From: Mucilaginibacter sp. | GTDB lineage: Bacteria; Bacteroidota; Bacteroidia; Sphingobacteriales; Sphingobacteriaceae | Length of the DNA stretch: 64,000 nucleotides | Direction: 5' to 3' | Assembly (NCBI GenBank): GCA_028288025.1 | Contig: JAQBOM010000011.1 | Span: 1-64,000, forward strand | Part shown: in pieces, positions 27,450 to 37,300 of the stretch | Position numbering within the stretch: the first letter of the stretch is position 1 | How the letters are laid out: each line of letters starts with the position of its first letter | The notes under the pieces: model-generated | The model's database searches: none | The model's input: only the letters and a program-made list of their open reading frames with translations | Told to the model about the DNA's origin: nothing | Made by a program: the position numbers and the translations under genes

Positions 27450-27896
27450 TTACTTTTTTGTGAATGTATATACATATGTATTTAGTGTGCATCCCGGACT
27501 AAAAGTCAGGATAATTGCCCTTGAACCCGCAACAATCGGGTAATTGAACGCCGTGGTTACGGGCGTGCCGCCACTGGCAGTAAATGTTAGTTTAAAGGGG
27601 TATTGCGGATCGTCCAGCGCATATTTACCATCAGCTCCAACAATGAACGGAAGCGGATTTGCCAGTGTATAGCTTTGCGACTTCGCGTCAAACTTTAAGG
27701 TAAATTGTGTAAAATCGTATAGCGGTATCAGGTCAGTCCCGTTCCGTGTAGCTTGTACTACCTTCCACGTACCGGTAAGGTCTTTTGTCCCTTCATTTAC
27801 GGCAGTTATCTTTTCAACTTTACATGATGCAAATGACAAACCTATCAAAGCAATAAGCAAATACAGGTGTCTTTTCAATCGCGGATATTTATTCAT
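27450..27896 (-). CDS. DUF5004-like small lipoprotein
   Basis: 148 residues. The lipobox is FASC after a hydrophobic segment. The body has a lipocalin-like beginning (DLTGTWKVVQATRNGTDLIPLYDFTQFTLKFD) and about eight predicted strands, as in DUF5004/lipocalin-like proteins of PULs. It lies between SusD (31 bases upstream) and the DUF4961-like gene (20 bases downstream), so it is cotranscribed. A surface-exposed accessory binding role is likely but not shown. Confidence 0.65.
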   Translation of the reverse strand: MNKYPRLKRHLYLLIALIGLSFASCKVEKITAVNEGTKDLTGTWKVVQATRNGTDLIPLYDFTQFTLKFDAKSQSYTLANPLPFIVGADGKYALDDPQYPFKLTFTASGGTPVTTAFNYPIVAGSRAIILTFSPGCTLNTYVYTFTKK

Positions 27897-27927
27897 AATA
27901 ATTCAATTTGTCATATTTATTACCCTG

Positions 27928-29700
27928 TTAATAGCCTGGATTTTGCACAAGCGTTGGCGACTTGCCGGTCTCTGTAATCGGGAATGGCCACAGGTACATT
28001 GCCGGTCTGAAATTATGTTTCGTAACATTAAAAGTATTGTAGGTTGTTGTTGAACCGTTTTTAGCTACTTCCATACCTAAAGCCTGGATATTATCCGTTT
28101 GGCCTGCTATTTTCCAGCGCCGAACATCCCAAAAACGATGACCTTCATACGCCAGCTCAATACGCCTCTCATTTTGAATGTAAGTGCGCATCGCGTTTTG
28201 GCTAAGGCCAGTGGGCAATGCATATGGATTGAGCCCGGCACGTTGTCGTATAGCATTCACTGCATTGTAAACATTTGCAGTCGGTCCTTCAAATTCGTTA
28301 GCTGCTTCCGCATAATCCAACAATATTTCCGCATACCTTATCAACGGCAAACATCGATTTGTCGGAAAGCCAATTGTTGCGGCAATTGCTGCAGGGTCAA
28401 GCATCTTATTGTTGTAATAACCGGTAATTGTGCCCTGGTGCACCGCATCAGGGTTTTGATTATTTCCGTTGCCAATGTATATGTTTACAGGTGCCTGTCC
28501 GCTGATCAAACCATTCCCTGTACGTACATTTAAAATAGTTTGGTCATGAATAATCGTATAATTTAACCGTGGATCACGGTTGGCATAAGGGTTTGCAGGA
28601 TCGTAGCCAGATGTAGGGTCAGTAATTGATTTACCGTTCTGCATAGGAAAGGCTTCTACCATTCCCTGGTAAGGAAAAGCGCCATTTGCCCCTGCTCTCG
28701 AAGGTGGCAGGAAGAGATTTTCGAGGTCGGAATTAGCCGGCCGCATTAATTGAAATATATATTCAGAATTTACACGCTGGGGGAATAGTCCCTGGAAACC
28801 GTATCCCGGAGTCGACATCTGGTAAGTATTTACCTGGTTTAGCGAAAAAGCGCCGGAGGTGATGACAGCCTGCGCCGCAAGTTCTGCAGCCTGCCAACGC
28901 AACGGATCGGGGTTAGGATAACCGACCAGGTTCGGGTCGATTCCGCTGCCGCCAGCATCTGCAACCAGGGTTGTTCCATTAAATAACGGACTAGCGGCAT
29001 ACAACAGTATTCTGGCCTTTAAAGCCATGCACGCTCCTGCCGAGGCGCGGCCATAGTTTAACCCTGATTGTGTAAGCGGAAGTGTGGCTGCCGCGGCATC
29101 ACATTCGGCAGTAATATAGTTTACACAAGCAGCAAATGTGGACCGTTTGACGGTGATTGGTGTTGCATAGGTGTAAAGGCTATCCTTTACTAATGGAACG
29201 CCGCCATAATGTTCAACGAGTATGAAATAGTACCAGGCCCGCAAAAACCTCGCTTCTGCAACGGCTTGCGCTTTGTTCGCCGTCTTCATTTTCGTTAAAT
29301 GTATATTAGCGAGCAGTTGGTTTACCGCCCTTATTTGGTTATAACAGGTGCTATAAGTACCGTCACTTACTATGCCGGCATTTATAGTCCCTGTTGCAAA
29401 AGCTGACGCATCTGTAGCATAGGTATGGGAGGGTTCCGATTCATCGCAGGCCGCATCCAGGCCGCCGCACACAACGTTGTTGGCTACAAATCTTGTAGGG
29501 CTCGTACTGAAGCCTACAGACGCATAAATATTCGCAAGGAAACCCTCTGTTTGTGAACTATCTGCGAATACCGATGCCTGCGTTAGATTCGTGGTCGAAG
29601 TGGCAGCCAAAAAACTCTCTCCTTTTTTGCAGGATTGAAGACTTACAGCGAGCCAGAGACTAAAAAAAGCAATACAGAATGACAGGTAAATTTTCTTCAT
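27928..29700 (-). CDS. SusD/RagB-type surface glycan-binding lipoprotein (B)
   Basis: 590 residues. The signal peptide has lipobox SLQSC. SusD blocks are present: RFLRAWYYFILVEHYGGVPLV (about 150-170), ALKARILLYAASPLFNG, and IRQRAGLNPY with ERRIELAYEGHRFWDVRRW near residue 510. It is the first gene of the minus-strand array running down to 15 kb. Two LacI-type sites lie in its 5' region. It is not preceded by a SusC, which is unusual; the nearest SusC is two genes downstream. Confidence 0.92.
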   Translation of the reverse strand: MKKIYLSFCIAFFSLWLAVSLQSCKKGESFLAATSTTNLTQASVFADSSQTEGFLANIYASVGFSTSPTRFVANNVVCGGLDAACDESEPSHTYATDASAFATGTINAGIVSDGTYSTCYNQIRAVNQLLANIHLTKMKTANKAQAVAEARFLRAWYYFILVEHYGGVPLVKDSLYTYATPITVKRSTFAACVNYITAECDAAAATLPLTQSGLNYGRASAGACMALKARILLYAASPLFNGTTLVADAGGSGIDPNLVGYPNPDPLRWQAAELAAQAVITSGAFSLNQVNTYQMSTPGYGFQGLFPQRVNSEYIFQLMRPANSDLENLFLPPSRAGANGAFPYQGMVEAFPMQNGKSITDPTSGYDPANPYANRDPRLNYTIIHDQTILNVRTGNGLISGQAPVNIYIGNGNNQNPDAVHQGTITGYYNNKMLDPAAIAATIGFPTNRCLPLIRYAEILLDYAEAANEFEGPTANVYNAVNAIRQRAGLNPYALPTGLSQNAMRTYIQNERRIELAYEGHRFWDVRRWKIAGQTDNIQALGMEVAKNGSTTTYNTFNVTKHNFRPAMYLWPFPITETGKSPTLVQNPGY

Positions 29701-29749
29701 AATATGGTATTACGTAAATTAACAAAATGAAAAACCGGCGATAAGCACT

Positions 29750-29772
29750 GGCTAAAAAATCGTTTTAGCGAG
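29750..29772. promoter_or_regulatory. LacI-type operator O5a, before SusD (B)
   Basis: GGCTAAAAAATCGTTTTAGCGA has the TCG centre and the right arm GTTTTAGC, as in O2. The left arm GCTAAA is offset by about two bases. It is 50-70 bases before the SusD start, and a better copy (O5b) lies about 100 bases further up. Paired sites about 100 bp apart are compatible with looping. Confidence 0.55.
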
Positions 29773-29850
29773 TAAACAATAATTCAGTTTAATTCGAAAT
29801 TATCAATTGGTTTTAAAATTCAGTTGTTTATTTGGTTAGGCTAATATACG

Positions 29851-29872
29851 TTACAAAATCGATTTAGCAAAT
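29851..29872. promoter_or_regulatory. LacI-type operator O5b, before SusD (B)
   Basis: TTACAAAATCGATTTAGCAA has the full right arm CGATTTAGCAA of O1. It lies about 150 bases before the SusD start, in the 328-base gap between SusD and the esterase gene. Apart from O5a and O5b I see nothing else in that gap. Confidence 0.7.
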
Positions 29873-30028
29873 ATTTTTTATTATTTTTCAGAGTGTACTT
29901 TTAACGCACTGTGCTAAAAAATATAATCTTTTAATACGAACGATCTATTTTTATTAAATATTCAATTTTATTGGGGATAACTTGGAATTATTATTCCCAA
30001 AAGCAATTATTTTTCAAACCCGGTTTTT

Positions 30029-30859
30029 CTATTTTGGGAGTATATTATTGAAAAAACGGTTAAAAAACAGCAATTGATAAGCGATTGAGTTTCCCCAATA
30101 CGCCCAGGAATGCGCGCCGGGACGAATAGTAAAATCGTGCGCAATGTTCCGTTCGAGCAATTTTTGATGCAGGTTTTCGTTTTCGTGATATAAAAAATCG
30201 TCGTACCCACAATCGAACGTGAGCGCCAGTGCGTTGCTTTTTAACAAATAGATCATGTTAACAACACTATTTTGCTCCCATCGTTCAGGGTGGTCGCTAT
30301 ACTTCCCCAATACCTGCTCAATGCCAAAACTATCCGGAAACGGCCTTAGATCAACCAGCCCGCTCATACTTCCCGCTGCGCCAAAAACATCCTGATGTTT
30401 AAATGCAATAAAAAATGCGCCGTGACCACCCATACTTAACCCTGTTATTGCCCTTTTAGAGCGGTTATTTATTGTATTATAATGTGTGTCGACCCAGTTT
30501 ACAAGTTCAGATGCGATATAAGTTTCGTATTTAAAGTCTTTGTTTTCAACGCTGTCAAAATACCAGCTCGCAAAGTTACCGTCGGGGCAAACAATAATTA
30601 CGTGATAGATATCGGCCATATCCGCAATTGCAGGCACTTTTTTTATCCAGTCGCTATAACTGCCGCTAAAGCCGTGAAGCAGGTATAACACCGGAAACCT
30701 TTTACCCGCAGCATAATCAGCAGGTTTCACAACAACCGCTTTAATATCCTGGTGCATTGCAGCGCTATAGGTAAGCGCGGTATCTACAGTAGCGGCGTTT
30801 GTTCTGCTGTATACACAAACACAAAACAGTACAAGTGCAATAAATTTCCGGGTATTCAT
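30029..30859 (-). CDS. Secreted alpha/beta-hydrolase esterase (esterase D / feruloyl- or acetyl-esterase type)
   Basis: 276 residues with a signal peptide ending near residue 23. The oxyanion region is LYLLHGFSGSYSDW, the nucleophile elbow is GLSMGGHGA near residue 143, and the other triad members are probably the Asp in DCGYDDFLY (about 221) and the His in GAHSW (about 248). This is the esterase family (PF00756-like) that includes feruloyl and acetyl esterases. It is the last gene of a minus-strand set behind GH92 and an SGNH esterase, so it is a de-esterifying enzyme of the same locus. The acyl group is unknown. Confidence 0.85.
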   Translation of the reverse strand: MNTRKFIALVLFCVCVYSRTNAATVDTALTYSAAMHQDIKAVVVKPADYAAGKRFPVLYLLHGFSGSYSDWIKKVPAIADMADIYHVIIVCPDGNFASWYFDSVENKDFKYETYIASELVNWVDTHYNTINNRSKRAITGLSMGGHGAFFIAFKHQDVFGAAGSMSGLVDLRPFPDSFGIEQVLGKYSDHPERWEQNSVVNMIYLLKSNALALTFDCGYDDFLYHENENLHQKLLERNIAHDFTIRPGAHSWAYWGNSIAYQLLFFNRFFNNILPK

Positions 30860-30877
30860 CTTTTATAAATCGTTTGA

Positions 30878-32269
30878 TTATTTGTTGGTTGCTACTATTT
30901 CAATGCGATGTGTTTGCGGCTTGTTAATGGCGTATATCTGGTCTGTTAGCACATTCATTTCTTTTTGCCAGGCATCGCGCAGGCTCTTGTAACGGGCACG
31001 GCTATAATTGTCCTTATTACCGTTAACAAAAATGTCTTTTATAGCATATTTTTTTACAGTATCCATAGCGGCATTGCTGTCTTTATACAAAAGGTTCTTG
31101 CCTTTTAAAAAATCATACTCCATCCACATATACATGCGCAAGCGGCGTTCAATTTCCCACCGTTCTTCGTTAAGTTCCCGAATTTGGATGGCCTGCTGAT
31201 ACTGTGGCGTGCTGGTAATTTCGGCCATGTTAATGCCATCGGCAAATTGCTTTGCCGACCAGCTACCCATGTTTTCGCCATCTATCAACAGGCTATAATC
31301 GCTGTTTTTTAACCCTTTAACGGTTAATATTTCCTGGTTAAATTCTTTATTAAATGGTATCACTTTAAGTGCATCCGATTGCTTTTTATGGTTACCCCAG
31401 CTACGCGGAATGGTATCCAGCGGGTATGGTAATGAGTTGGCCAGGTAGCTAAATGACAAGTTATCTGATGTTCCTGCGACATCGCTTATTCGGCAATTAA
31501 CAGCTTTGGCTACGCTTTTGCTGGCAGCATTAATACTGACATCTGCGATCGCTTTGTTATCCAGGCCCTGTGCTTTAAGAAAAATAGCAGCCATTACCAG
31601 GTGCCCGTCGTTATCCGGATGTACCCTGTCATTTGGTGTAAGGCTGAAGGTTGAATCTTTCGCCTGTTCGCGTTTGTTGATCTCCGCCATGGGGTGAAAA
31701 AAATCGACAAATGCCCAATGGTTGTCTTTTGCAGATTGCTCCTGGTGTGCTATTATAGAAGCCAGGGCAACGCTTTTATGAGGCCAGATATTTTTGGTAG
31801 TGAACTTAGTGGTTTCGTCATACGGCGACCCGCCAATCAGTATCGTTCTGATTTCGGGCCTTTGCTTTAACTTGTCTGCAACAAGGTCGTATGTTTTATA
31901 GCTGTTTGCTATCCTTTTGTCAAATACATCTTGTGCATCCGCGCGGGCCCATTCAAAATAACCGCTATCGTTCATTCCCCAGGTTAGCGTTAAAACCGTC
32001 GGCTTTTTTGAGAGCACATCGTCGTCAAACCGGTCGGCTATCTGGCCAATAGCGTCGCCGCCGATACCTGCATTAAAACACGTAATGCGCATATTGGGAA
32101 AATGCGTCATGTAATACAACCAGATGTACGAGTGATAGTGCCCTCCGTCGGTAATGCTGTTACCAACAAACACAACACGGTCACCAGCTTTAAAAGGCGC
32201 TACCTTTTGGCCAACAGCAGCGTTGAAAACAAAGCAGCCTGCCAGCAGTGTAATAATTATTTTCTTCAT
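30878..32269 (-). CDS. SGNH hydrolase, long form (copy 1)
   Basis: 463 residues with a signal peptide (FVFNAAVGQ). SGNH blocks: VFVGNSITDGG near residue 35 (Ser), NAGIGGD near 63, TWGMNDSGY near 91, and DRVHPDNDGH near 215 (Asp and His). A C-terminal part of about 220 residues has a helical region (ELNEERWEIERRLRMYMW). The copy at 37301-38689 shares the same layout and many of the same motifs, so they are paralogues. The expected role is removal of acetyl or other acyl groups. It is one base away from GH92, hence cotranslated. Confidence 0.85.
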   Translation of the reverse strand: MKKIIITLLAGCFVFNAAVGQKVAPFKAGDRVVFVGNSITDGGHYHSYIWLYYMTHFPNMRITCFNAGIGGDAIGQIADRFDDDVLSKKPTVLTLTWGMNDSGYFEWARADAQDVFDKRIANSYKTYDLVADKLKQRPEIRTILIGGSPYDETTKFTTKNIWPHKSVALASIIAHQEQSAKDNHWAFVDFFHPMAEINKREQAKDSTFSLTPNDRVHPDNDGHLVMAAIFLKAQGLDNKAIADVSINAASKSVAKAVNCRISDVAGTSDNLSFSYLANSLPYPLDTIPRSWGNHKKQSDALKVIPFNKEFNQEILTVKGLKNSDYSLLIDGENMGSWSAKQFADGINMAEITSTPQYQQAIQIRELNEERWEIERRLRMYMWMEYDFLKGKNLLYKDSNAAMDTVKKYAIKDIFVNGNKDNYSRARYKSLRDAWQKEMNVLTDQIYAINKPQTHRIEIVATNK

Positions 32270-32270
32270 A

Positions 32271-34598
32271 TTAGTTAAGTCCCCAGTTTTTGTTTGGTGT
32301 ATTGCCCATGGTTAATTCCAGTATGCCGCCTGCAGCTATATCTTTAAAATCGATGTAGCATTTATCGTAAAGTTTACCGTTTAACGTGGCACGTTGTATA
32401 TATATGTTTTTAGCGGAATTATTTTTAGCAACAATTGTAAAACTATCACCTTTGGCATATTTAGGATCGAGTTTTAGCGTGATTTTATCAAAAACAGGAC
32501 TGGTTATCTCCTGCCGTGTATCGCCCGGGCAAACCGGGTGCAAACCGGCAGAGGCCAGTATATACCAGGCCGACATTTGGCCCACATCCTCGTTACCTAC
32601 CAAACCCTCTACCGAGTTTTTATATGCCCGGCGGCATATCTCGCGTGTCCATTTTTGGGTAAGCCACGGCATGCCCAGGTGGTTGTATAAAAAAGGCACA
32701 TGGTGTACCGGCTCATTTGCCTGGTTGTAATAATCATTCCACATCATGTTTTCCGGTGTTTTTTCAAACAGGTTGTTGAGGTCGGCAATTACTTTTTCTT
32801 TCCCGCCCATCAGCTTTACCATACCATCAACATCGTGTGGTACAAACCAGCCCTGCTGGTAAGGGTTGGTTTCAAACGTGCCGTACCATTGTGTTAGTCT
32901 CCCTGAATCCGGCCATGCTACCCAGTTCCCGTTATTATCCTTAGGCCTGAACCAACCTTTCCCGTTGTCGAAGATATTATGATAATCCTGGCTGCGCGCG
33001 GCATATTTAGCAGCATCGGCAGGATGGTTTAACCAGCCGGCCATTTGTGAAACGCACCACTCGGTATAGGCATATTCCAGGGTTAAGGCAATACTGTTGG
33101 AACCAGGCGTATACCCTTTATCGCCGTTGCCAAATTTCTCAACCGATCCAACCGAAAGCGCGTAAGCCTTTGGTACATCAAAATCGCGGATGCCCTTGGC
33201 ATAAGCATCGGTTATTACAGATACAGCCGGATTTCCAAACATGCAGCCGCTATAGGCATTCAACAGTTCCCAGCGTTCCAGGTAATTCTTATTTTTTTCG
33301 CCGGCCAAAGTAATCAATGAATTAACCATGTCATTTACCAGCGATGGATTGATGATGGTTTGCAAAGGCATCTGGCTGCGAAACACATCCCAGCCGCTAA
33401 ATACAGTCCGCTTGTTAAATGATATGTTACGGTGCGCGCTGCCATCACCGCCGGGGTATTGCCCGTCTGCATCGTTAATAATACGGGGGTCTATCATAGT
33501 GTGGTACATGGCGGTATAAAAAACAGTTCGCTCTTCCGGCGTACCGCCCTGTATTTTCACTTTAGCCAATGCCTTATTCCAAAGCGCTACCGCCCGCTGA
33601 TGGGCCGCATCAAAATTCCAGTCTTTGATCTCAGCAAGCAAATTATTTTTCGCACCCGCTATACTTACATAGGAAATACCCGATTTCAGGATCACTTGCT
33701 CGTTTACGTTTGTTGCGAATTCCGTATAAAAGCCAAGGTGCTTACCTTGCTTTTGTTTAATGTCTTTTGTGATAACCGCATGCGCAACCCAGTCCTGGTA
33801 TTTTACGCTTTCCACATCCTCGCGTTTGCGGCGCTGCCCATCAGGTATATCCGCGCTCCAAACGCCAAAATTCTTTAGCGGCTTACTAAATTTAGCATAA
33901 AAATAAACCGTATAATCGGCATGACCGTCGCCATTGCCCCAACCACCGCCCTCAGGCGTACATTTCATCCAGCCCTCTATCGTGTTGGCATCAACTACTC
34001 TTACATATTGTAGCGTTGAAGTCCCTCCCACCCGCCTTGCCAGATCTATTTGTATTCTCGATTGTTTATTTTGCGGAAAAGTAAAACGTAACATGCCGCT
34101 ATGCGGGGCGGCAGTCATTTCGGCTTTAATATTATAATTGGTAAGCAGGGCGCTATAATAACCAGCCGTTGCCTTCTCGCTCGACTTTAGGTACGCCGAA
34201 CGATACCCCCCCTTTGGATCAGCAAGTGTGCCGGCGCTCGTTTTCAGTTTGCCGGTTGCCGGCATTACTAAAAAGTTACCCATATCCCCGAACCAGCCTA
34301 TGCCGCTCATTTGAGTAAATGCAAAGCCTTCTATGCTTTCATGCTCGTAACTGTAACCGGAACCATTATCGCCACCTGTAATGGTATTGGGGCTAACCTG
34401 TACCATTCCATAGGGCGTGGTTGCTCCGGGAAACGTTTTACCCAAGCCATGATAGATCCCCGCTGCAGCAGCACTACTACTGGCACCAATCAGTGGGTTT
34501 ACGTATGATGCGGCATCCTGGCCATTTACTGCCAAAGCAGCTACAGACAAGCCGGCCGCAATTGCCAGTGTAAAATATCTTGTAATGTTTTTAAACAT
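32271..34598 (-). CDS. GH92 exo-alpha-mannosidase (second copy)
   Basis: 775 residues with a signal peptide (VAALAVNGQD). It has the GH92 layout: beta domain with GLGKTFPGATTPYGMVQVSP, then an alpha-barrel. The catalytic block is GNEDVGQMSAWY near residue 666. The glutamate region reads ETNPYQQGW, where the first copy has EGNAWHWTW, so the two copies belong to different subgroups and probably prefer different linkages or acceptors. It is calcium-dependent by family. It has a LacI-type operator about 80 bases upstream and starts a set with two esterases. Confidence 0.9.
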   Translation of the reverse strand: MFKNITRYFTLAIAAGLSVAALAVNGQDAASYVNPLIGASSSAAAAGIYHGLGKTFPGATTPYGMVQVSPNTITGGDNGSGYSYEHESIEGFAFTQMSGIGWFGDMGNFLVMPATGKLKTSAGTLADPKGGYRSAYLKSSEKATAGYYSALLTNYNIKAEMTAAPHSGMLRFTFPQNKQSRIQIDLARRVGGTSTLQYVRVVDANTIEGWMKCTPEGGGWGNGDGHADYTVYFYAKFSKPLKNFGVWSADIPDGQRRKREDVESVKYQDWVAHAVITKDIKQKQGKHLGFYTEFATNVNEQVILKSGISYVSIAGAKNNLLAEIKDWNFDAAHQRAVALWNKALAKVKIQGGTPEERTVFYTAMYHTMIDPRIINDADGQYPGGDGSAHRNISFNKRTVFSGWDVFRSQMPLQTIINPSLVNDMVNSLITLAGEKNKNYLERWELLNAYSGCMFGNPAVSVITDAYAKGIRDFDVPKAYALSVGSVEKFGNGDKGYTPGSNSIALTLEYAYTEWCVSQMAGWLNHPADAAKYAARSQDYHNIFDNGKGWFRPKDNNGNWVAWPDSGRLTQWYGTFETNPYQQGWFVPHDVDGMVKLMGGKEKVIADLNNLFEKTPENMMWNDYYNQANEPVHHVPFLYNHLGMPWLTQKWTREICRRAYKNSVEGLVGNEDVGQMSAWYILASAGLHPVCPGDTRQEITSPVFDKITLKLDPKYAKGDSFTIVAKNNSAKNIYIQRATLNGKLYDKCYIDFKDIAAGGILELTMGNTPNKNWGLN

Positions 34599-34670
34599 TT
34601 AACTCTTGAATAATGCGTTTTAAATACAGAGCGTATTTATTAATTGGTATAATAAAGTGTGCAAATATAT

Positions 34671-34702
34671 AAGAAAAAACGATTTAGCAATTATTTAGCA
34701 AA
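34671..34702. promoter_or_regulatory. LacI-type operator O6, before GH92 (second copy)
   Basis: AAGAAAAAACGATTTAGCAA has the complete right arm CGATTTAGCAA but a poor left arm. A second TTTAGCAAAA half-site follows 10 bases on. It sits about 75-100 bases before the GH92 start. Confidence 0.6.
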
Positions 34703-34739
34703 AATAATTCGCTATCGCTCCGTCCATCCATTTTGCAGA

Positions 34740-37295
34740 CTAAAAACCACGTGCATTCGCCAATTTAACGGTTCTGATGCCGAATTTGGGGATGGTTATC
34801 ATAGCGGAAATTTGATGCGGTTCTTTTGATAATATTAATTCCCCGGTCTCTTTACCATTAAGCTCAATTAGTACTGCCTTAGTTGCCTGGCAGCCGAATG
34901 TCACCTTTTCTTTATTGCCGGTACCGGTATTGAAAATTCGCACCAGCATATCGTTACCATCAAAGTTTATAGCTGATACTTCATACCCGGCCGGTACTTT
35001 AACAAGCGACCTGCTCATTTCCTGCGGATGCCTGTCAGCCACTACTGCAATTAGCGGCTCGCTCCACTTAGTGCCTTGTGCCCATATACCGGCTTTATCC
35101 CATCTGCCCTCATGAGGAATTAAAGCATAATTGATTTGTGTGGGGTCGTTAATCACATAGTTTCTGCCCCATAAACCTAAGCCCGAATATTGGATATTGA
35201 GTCCTAAAGGGAAATCTTCGCCATGCACATAACTGGTCGTATGGTCGGTAAACAGGGCCATGCCATACAGGTTGTCCTTGTCGGTAACGTCTACCCAATT
35301 TAATATCACGTTGTTTTTTATACTATCCCAGCGGGTAAAAAAAGTGTTTTTTAATTTGCTTTCGGTTACATCAAAGGGTGCATTTTTGTAAACCTTCTGC
35401 TGCTTTAAATTCAGCGGGAACATGGCGAGCAGCTTATTACGGTCGTCATAAAAGGGCTTAGCCTGCATATCTCCCTTGTAAGTGCCCGGTTTAGTATCCT
35501 GTCCTATCCCAGGGTTACCTTTCCAGTCGATTTTTAATTTAATATCTATCCGCGGCTGTCCCTGATCTAATGAAATAACCTGCGTATAATTATTCCCGGC
35601 TATTTGGCCCTTCACCAAAACTTTAATCCTCAGCGGCCCATTTTCCATGATCTCTATGTCCGCGGCGCTATCCACACTCGATCTGAAGCCGCCATCTTTG
35701 TAAAAATTGCCGCGTAATTCGTTAAAGCGGCGGGCGTTTGACCGATCAACAAATTCCTTATTATTTAATTTTTTTGCGACAATACTTGTGATCACTCCGC
35801 CATGCGCCGGGTCGATAATGAGCTTATACAAATCTGTTTCCAGCCGATATTTGCCGTCGGTCATTTTATTTACCATTGCGCCTTTTAGCAGCATCGGTGT
35901 TTTATCCGTTAGCTGATATATCCTGTAACCTACCGATGGTATCCTGGCTTTAAAAATGATGCTATTCTCGGCTGTAACCTGTAATGGAACCGCCTGACCG
36001 TCTCCGTCAAGCAAGCCGATGTTAGCCAAATTCCGGGTGGCCGGCAATTTCACAGATATTACCTCATTGCGGCTAACGCCGGTAGTATTATAAACGGTAA
36101 TAAAATTGCCGCTAACACCCGGTTGGTTTAAGGTAGCCCCTGCATAGTTATTAATACTATCACATATAAGGTTGGTATGACTCGTCCAGCCGGTTACTTT
36201 GTCGGCCCAGGTATTACCGCGTTTGCCGTTGTAAGGCACTATCCAGCAATCATGGTGTTGGGATAATAACAGCGTGCGCCACGCCGAATCTAACGCTGCC
36301 TGCGGCCATACTGCTGTAGCATAAATTTTCGCGATAGCTGCGAGCTTCTCGGTAGCTACCAGTTTATTTTCAGAAACCCTTACTTTTTGGGCAATTTGCT
36401 GAGTTACCTGCGACCCCCATACCAGGCTTACCAGTATATCCTCCTGCGATACCTTCCAGTTTTGCCTTGGGTCCTTAATTGCTATGTTAGCAAAGTAATT
36501 ACGCCACGTAGTGTAAATGCTTTTAATATTGCCATGTATGCCGTTACCAATGAAGGGGCCGCCTTTCCAGCCGGCGTCCTGCAGCGTCATCCCTATCGGG
36601 TGCGCCATGCCATCCAACATCGCCGCATTAACATATTCTGCGGAATTATTCCATGCGATGGTTTGCCAGGTTGATTTGGCAGCCAGCTTTTCTACATTAT
36701 AGCGCGGCGAAGTTATAATGGCGGTGCCATCCGGGCCGATCCAGTTAACCAGCTCGCCGCTATGCGGGCGGGTATAACCACCAAAACAGGTATTCGGGTT
36801 TTTTAACGACGCATATTTAAACCCAAAAGAAGTTAATATTTGCGGCAGCGCACTGGTGAAACAAGGTTCTTCTGACGAGTAGCTGGTAAACACAGCTTCC
36901 GGGAAATGAGCTTTTATCATCTTCATCCCGTAGCTTAGCTGCCTGATGATGCTTTCGCCGGATATATTGTACATATAACTTTGCGCGTAAGCAGGGTTTA
37001 CATATTCAATTCTTCCTTTTAACGATTGATTTGCAAAAAGTTCTTTAAAATCTGCATAGGCGGATGGGTCAACGGCCTGTGCCCTATCCCATGTTTCAGG
37101 CTCCAGCTCGATATTGATCTTCCAGTCGGGATTTTTTTTGAGCATATCTGCCATAAACCGGGTGTTCCAATCCGGGTAATGCCCCCATATCCCGCCGTGA
37201 TATCCGTCTATATAATATGCTGTTTGGGCAGATACTTTTATACAATTAAAGCAGATAAATAAGGCAAGAAACAGGTATTGTAATTTTTTTACCAT
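34740..37295 (-). CDS. GH38-like alpha-mannosidase relative with altered metal site
   Basis: 851 residues with a signal peptide (FNCIKVSAQ). The GH38 order is seen: an N-terminal alpha/beta barrel, a helical middle domain with LLLSQHHDCWIVPYNGKRGN near residue 345, and a long C-terminal beta region. The ordinary HxHxDxxW zinc motif is replaced by DGYHGGIWGHYP at about residue 30. The nucleophile block WxxDxFGHS is replaced by FTSYSSEEPCFTS near 138. Only the QHHD block looks normal. The protein may therefore use a different catalytic residue or be a distinct GH38-related subfamily. It is 5 bases from the SGNH gene upstream, so they are cotranscribed. Confidence 0.65.
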   Translation of the reverse strand: MVKKLQYLFLALFICFNCIKVSAQTAYYIDGYHGGIWGHYPDWNTRFMADMLKKNPDWKINIELEPETWDRAQAVDPSAYADFKELFANQSLKGRIEYVNPAYAQSYMYNISGESIIRQLSYGMKMIKAHFPEAVFTSYSSEEPCFTSALPQILTSFGFKYASLKNPNTCFGGYTRPHSGELVNWIGPDGTAIITSPRYNVEKLAAKSTWQTIAWNNSAEYVNAAMLDGMAHPIGMTLQDAGWKGGPFIGNGIHGNIKSIYTTWRNYFANIAIKDPRQNWKVSQEDILVSLVWGSQVTQQIAQKVRVSENKLVATEKLAAIAKIYATAVWPQAALDSAWRTLLLSQHHDCWIVPYNGKRGNTWADKVTGWTSHTNLICDSINNYAGATLNQPGVSGNFITVYNTTGVSRNEVISVKLPATRNLANIGLLDGDGQAVPLQVTAENSIIFKARIPSVGYRIYQLTDKTPMLLKGAMVNKMTDGKYRLETDLYKLIIDPAHGGVITSIVAKKLNNKEFVDRSNARRFNELRGNFYKDGGFRSSVDSAADIEIMENGPLRIKVLVKGQIAGNNYTQVISLDQGQPRIDIKLKIDWKGNPGIGQDTKPGTYKGDMQAKPFYDDRNKLLAMFPLNLKQQKVYKNAPFDVTESKLKNTFFTRWDSIKNNVILNWVDVTDKDNLYGMALFTDHTTSYVHGEDFPLGLNIQYSGLGLWGRNYVINDPTQINYALIPHEGRWDKAGIWAQGTKWSEPLIAVVADRHPQEMSRSLVKVPAGYEVSAINFDGNDMLVRIFNTGTGNKEKVTFGCQATKAVLIELNGKETGELILSKEPHQISAMITIPKFGIRTVKLANARGF

Positions 37296-37300
37296 TGGAA

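Noticed and set aside
28099..28533. 144-codon plus-strand open frame
   Set aside because: Antisense to SusD (B), whose family motifs are intact; no independent evidence.
33432..33878. 148-codon plus-strand open frame
   Set aside because: Antisense to the second GH92 gene; shadow.
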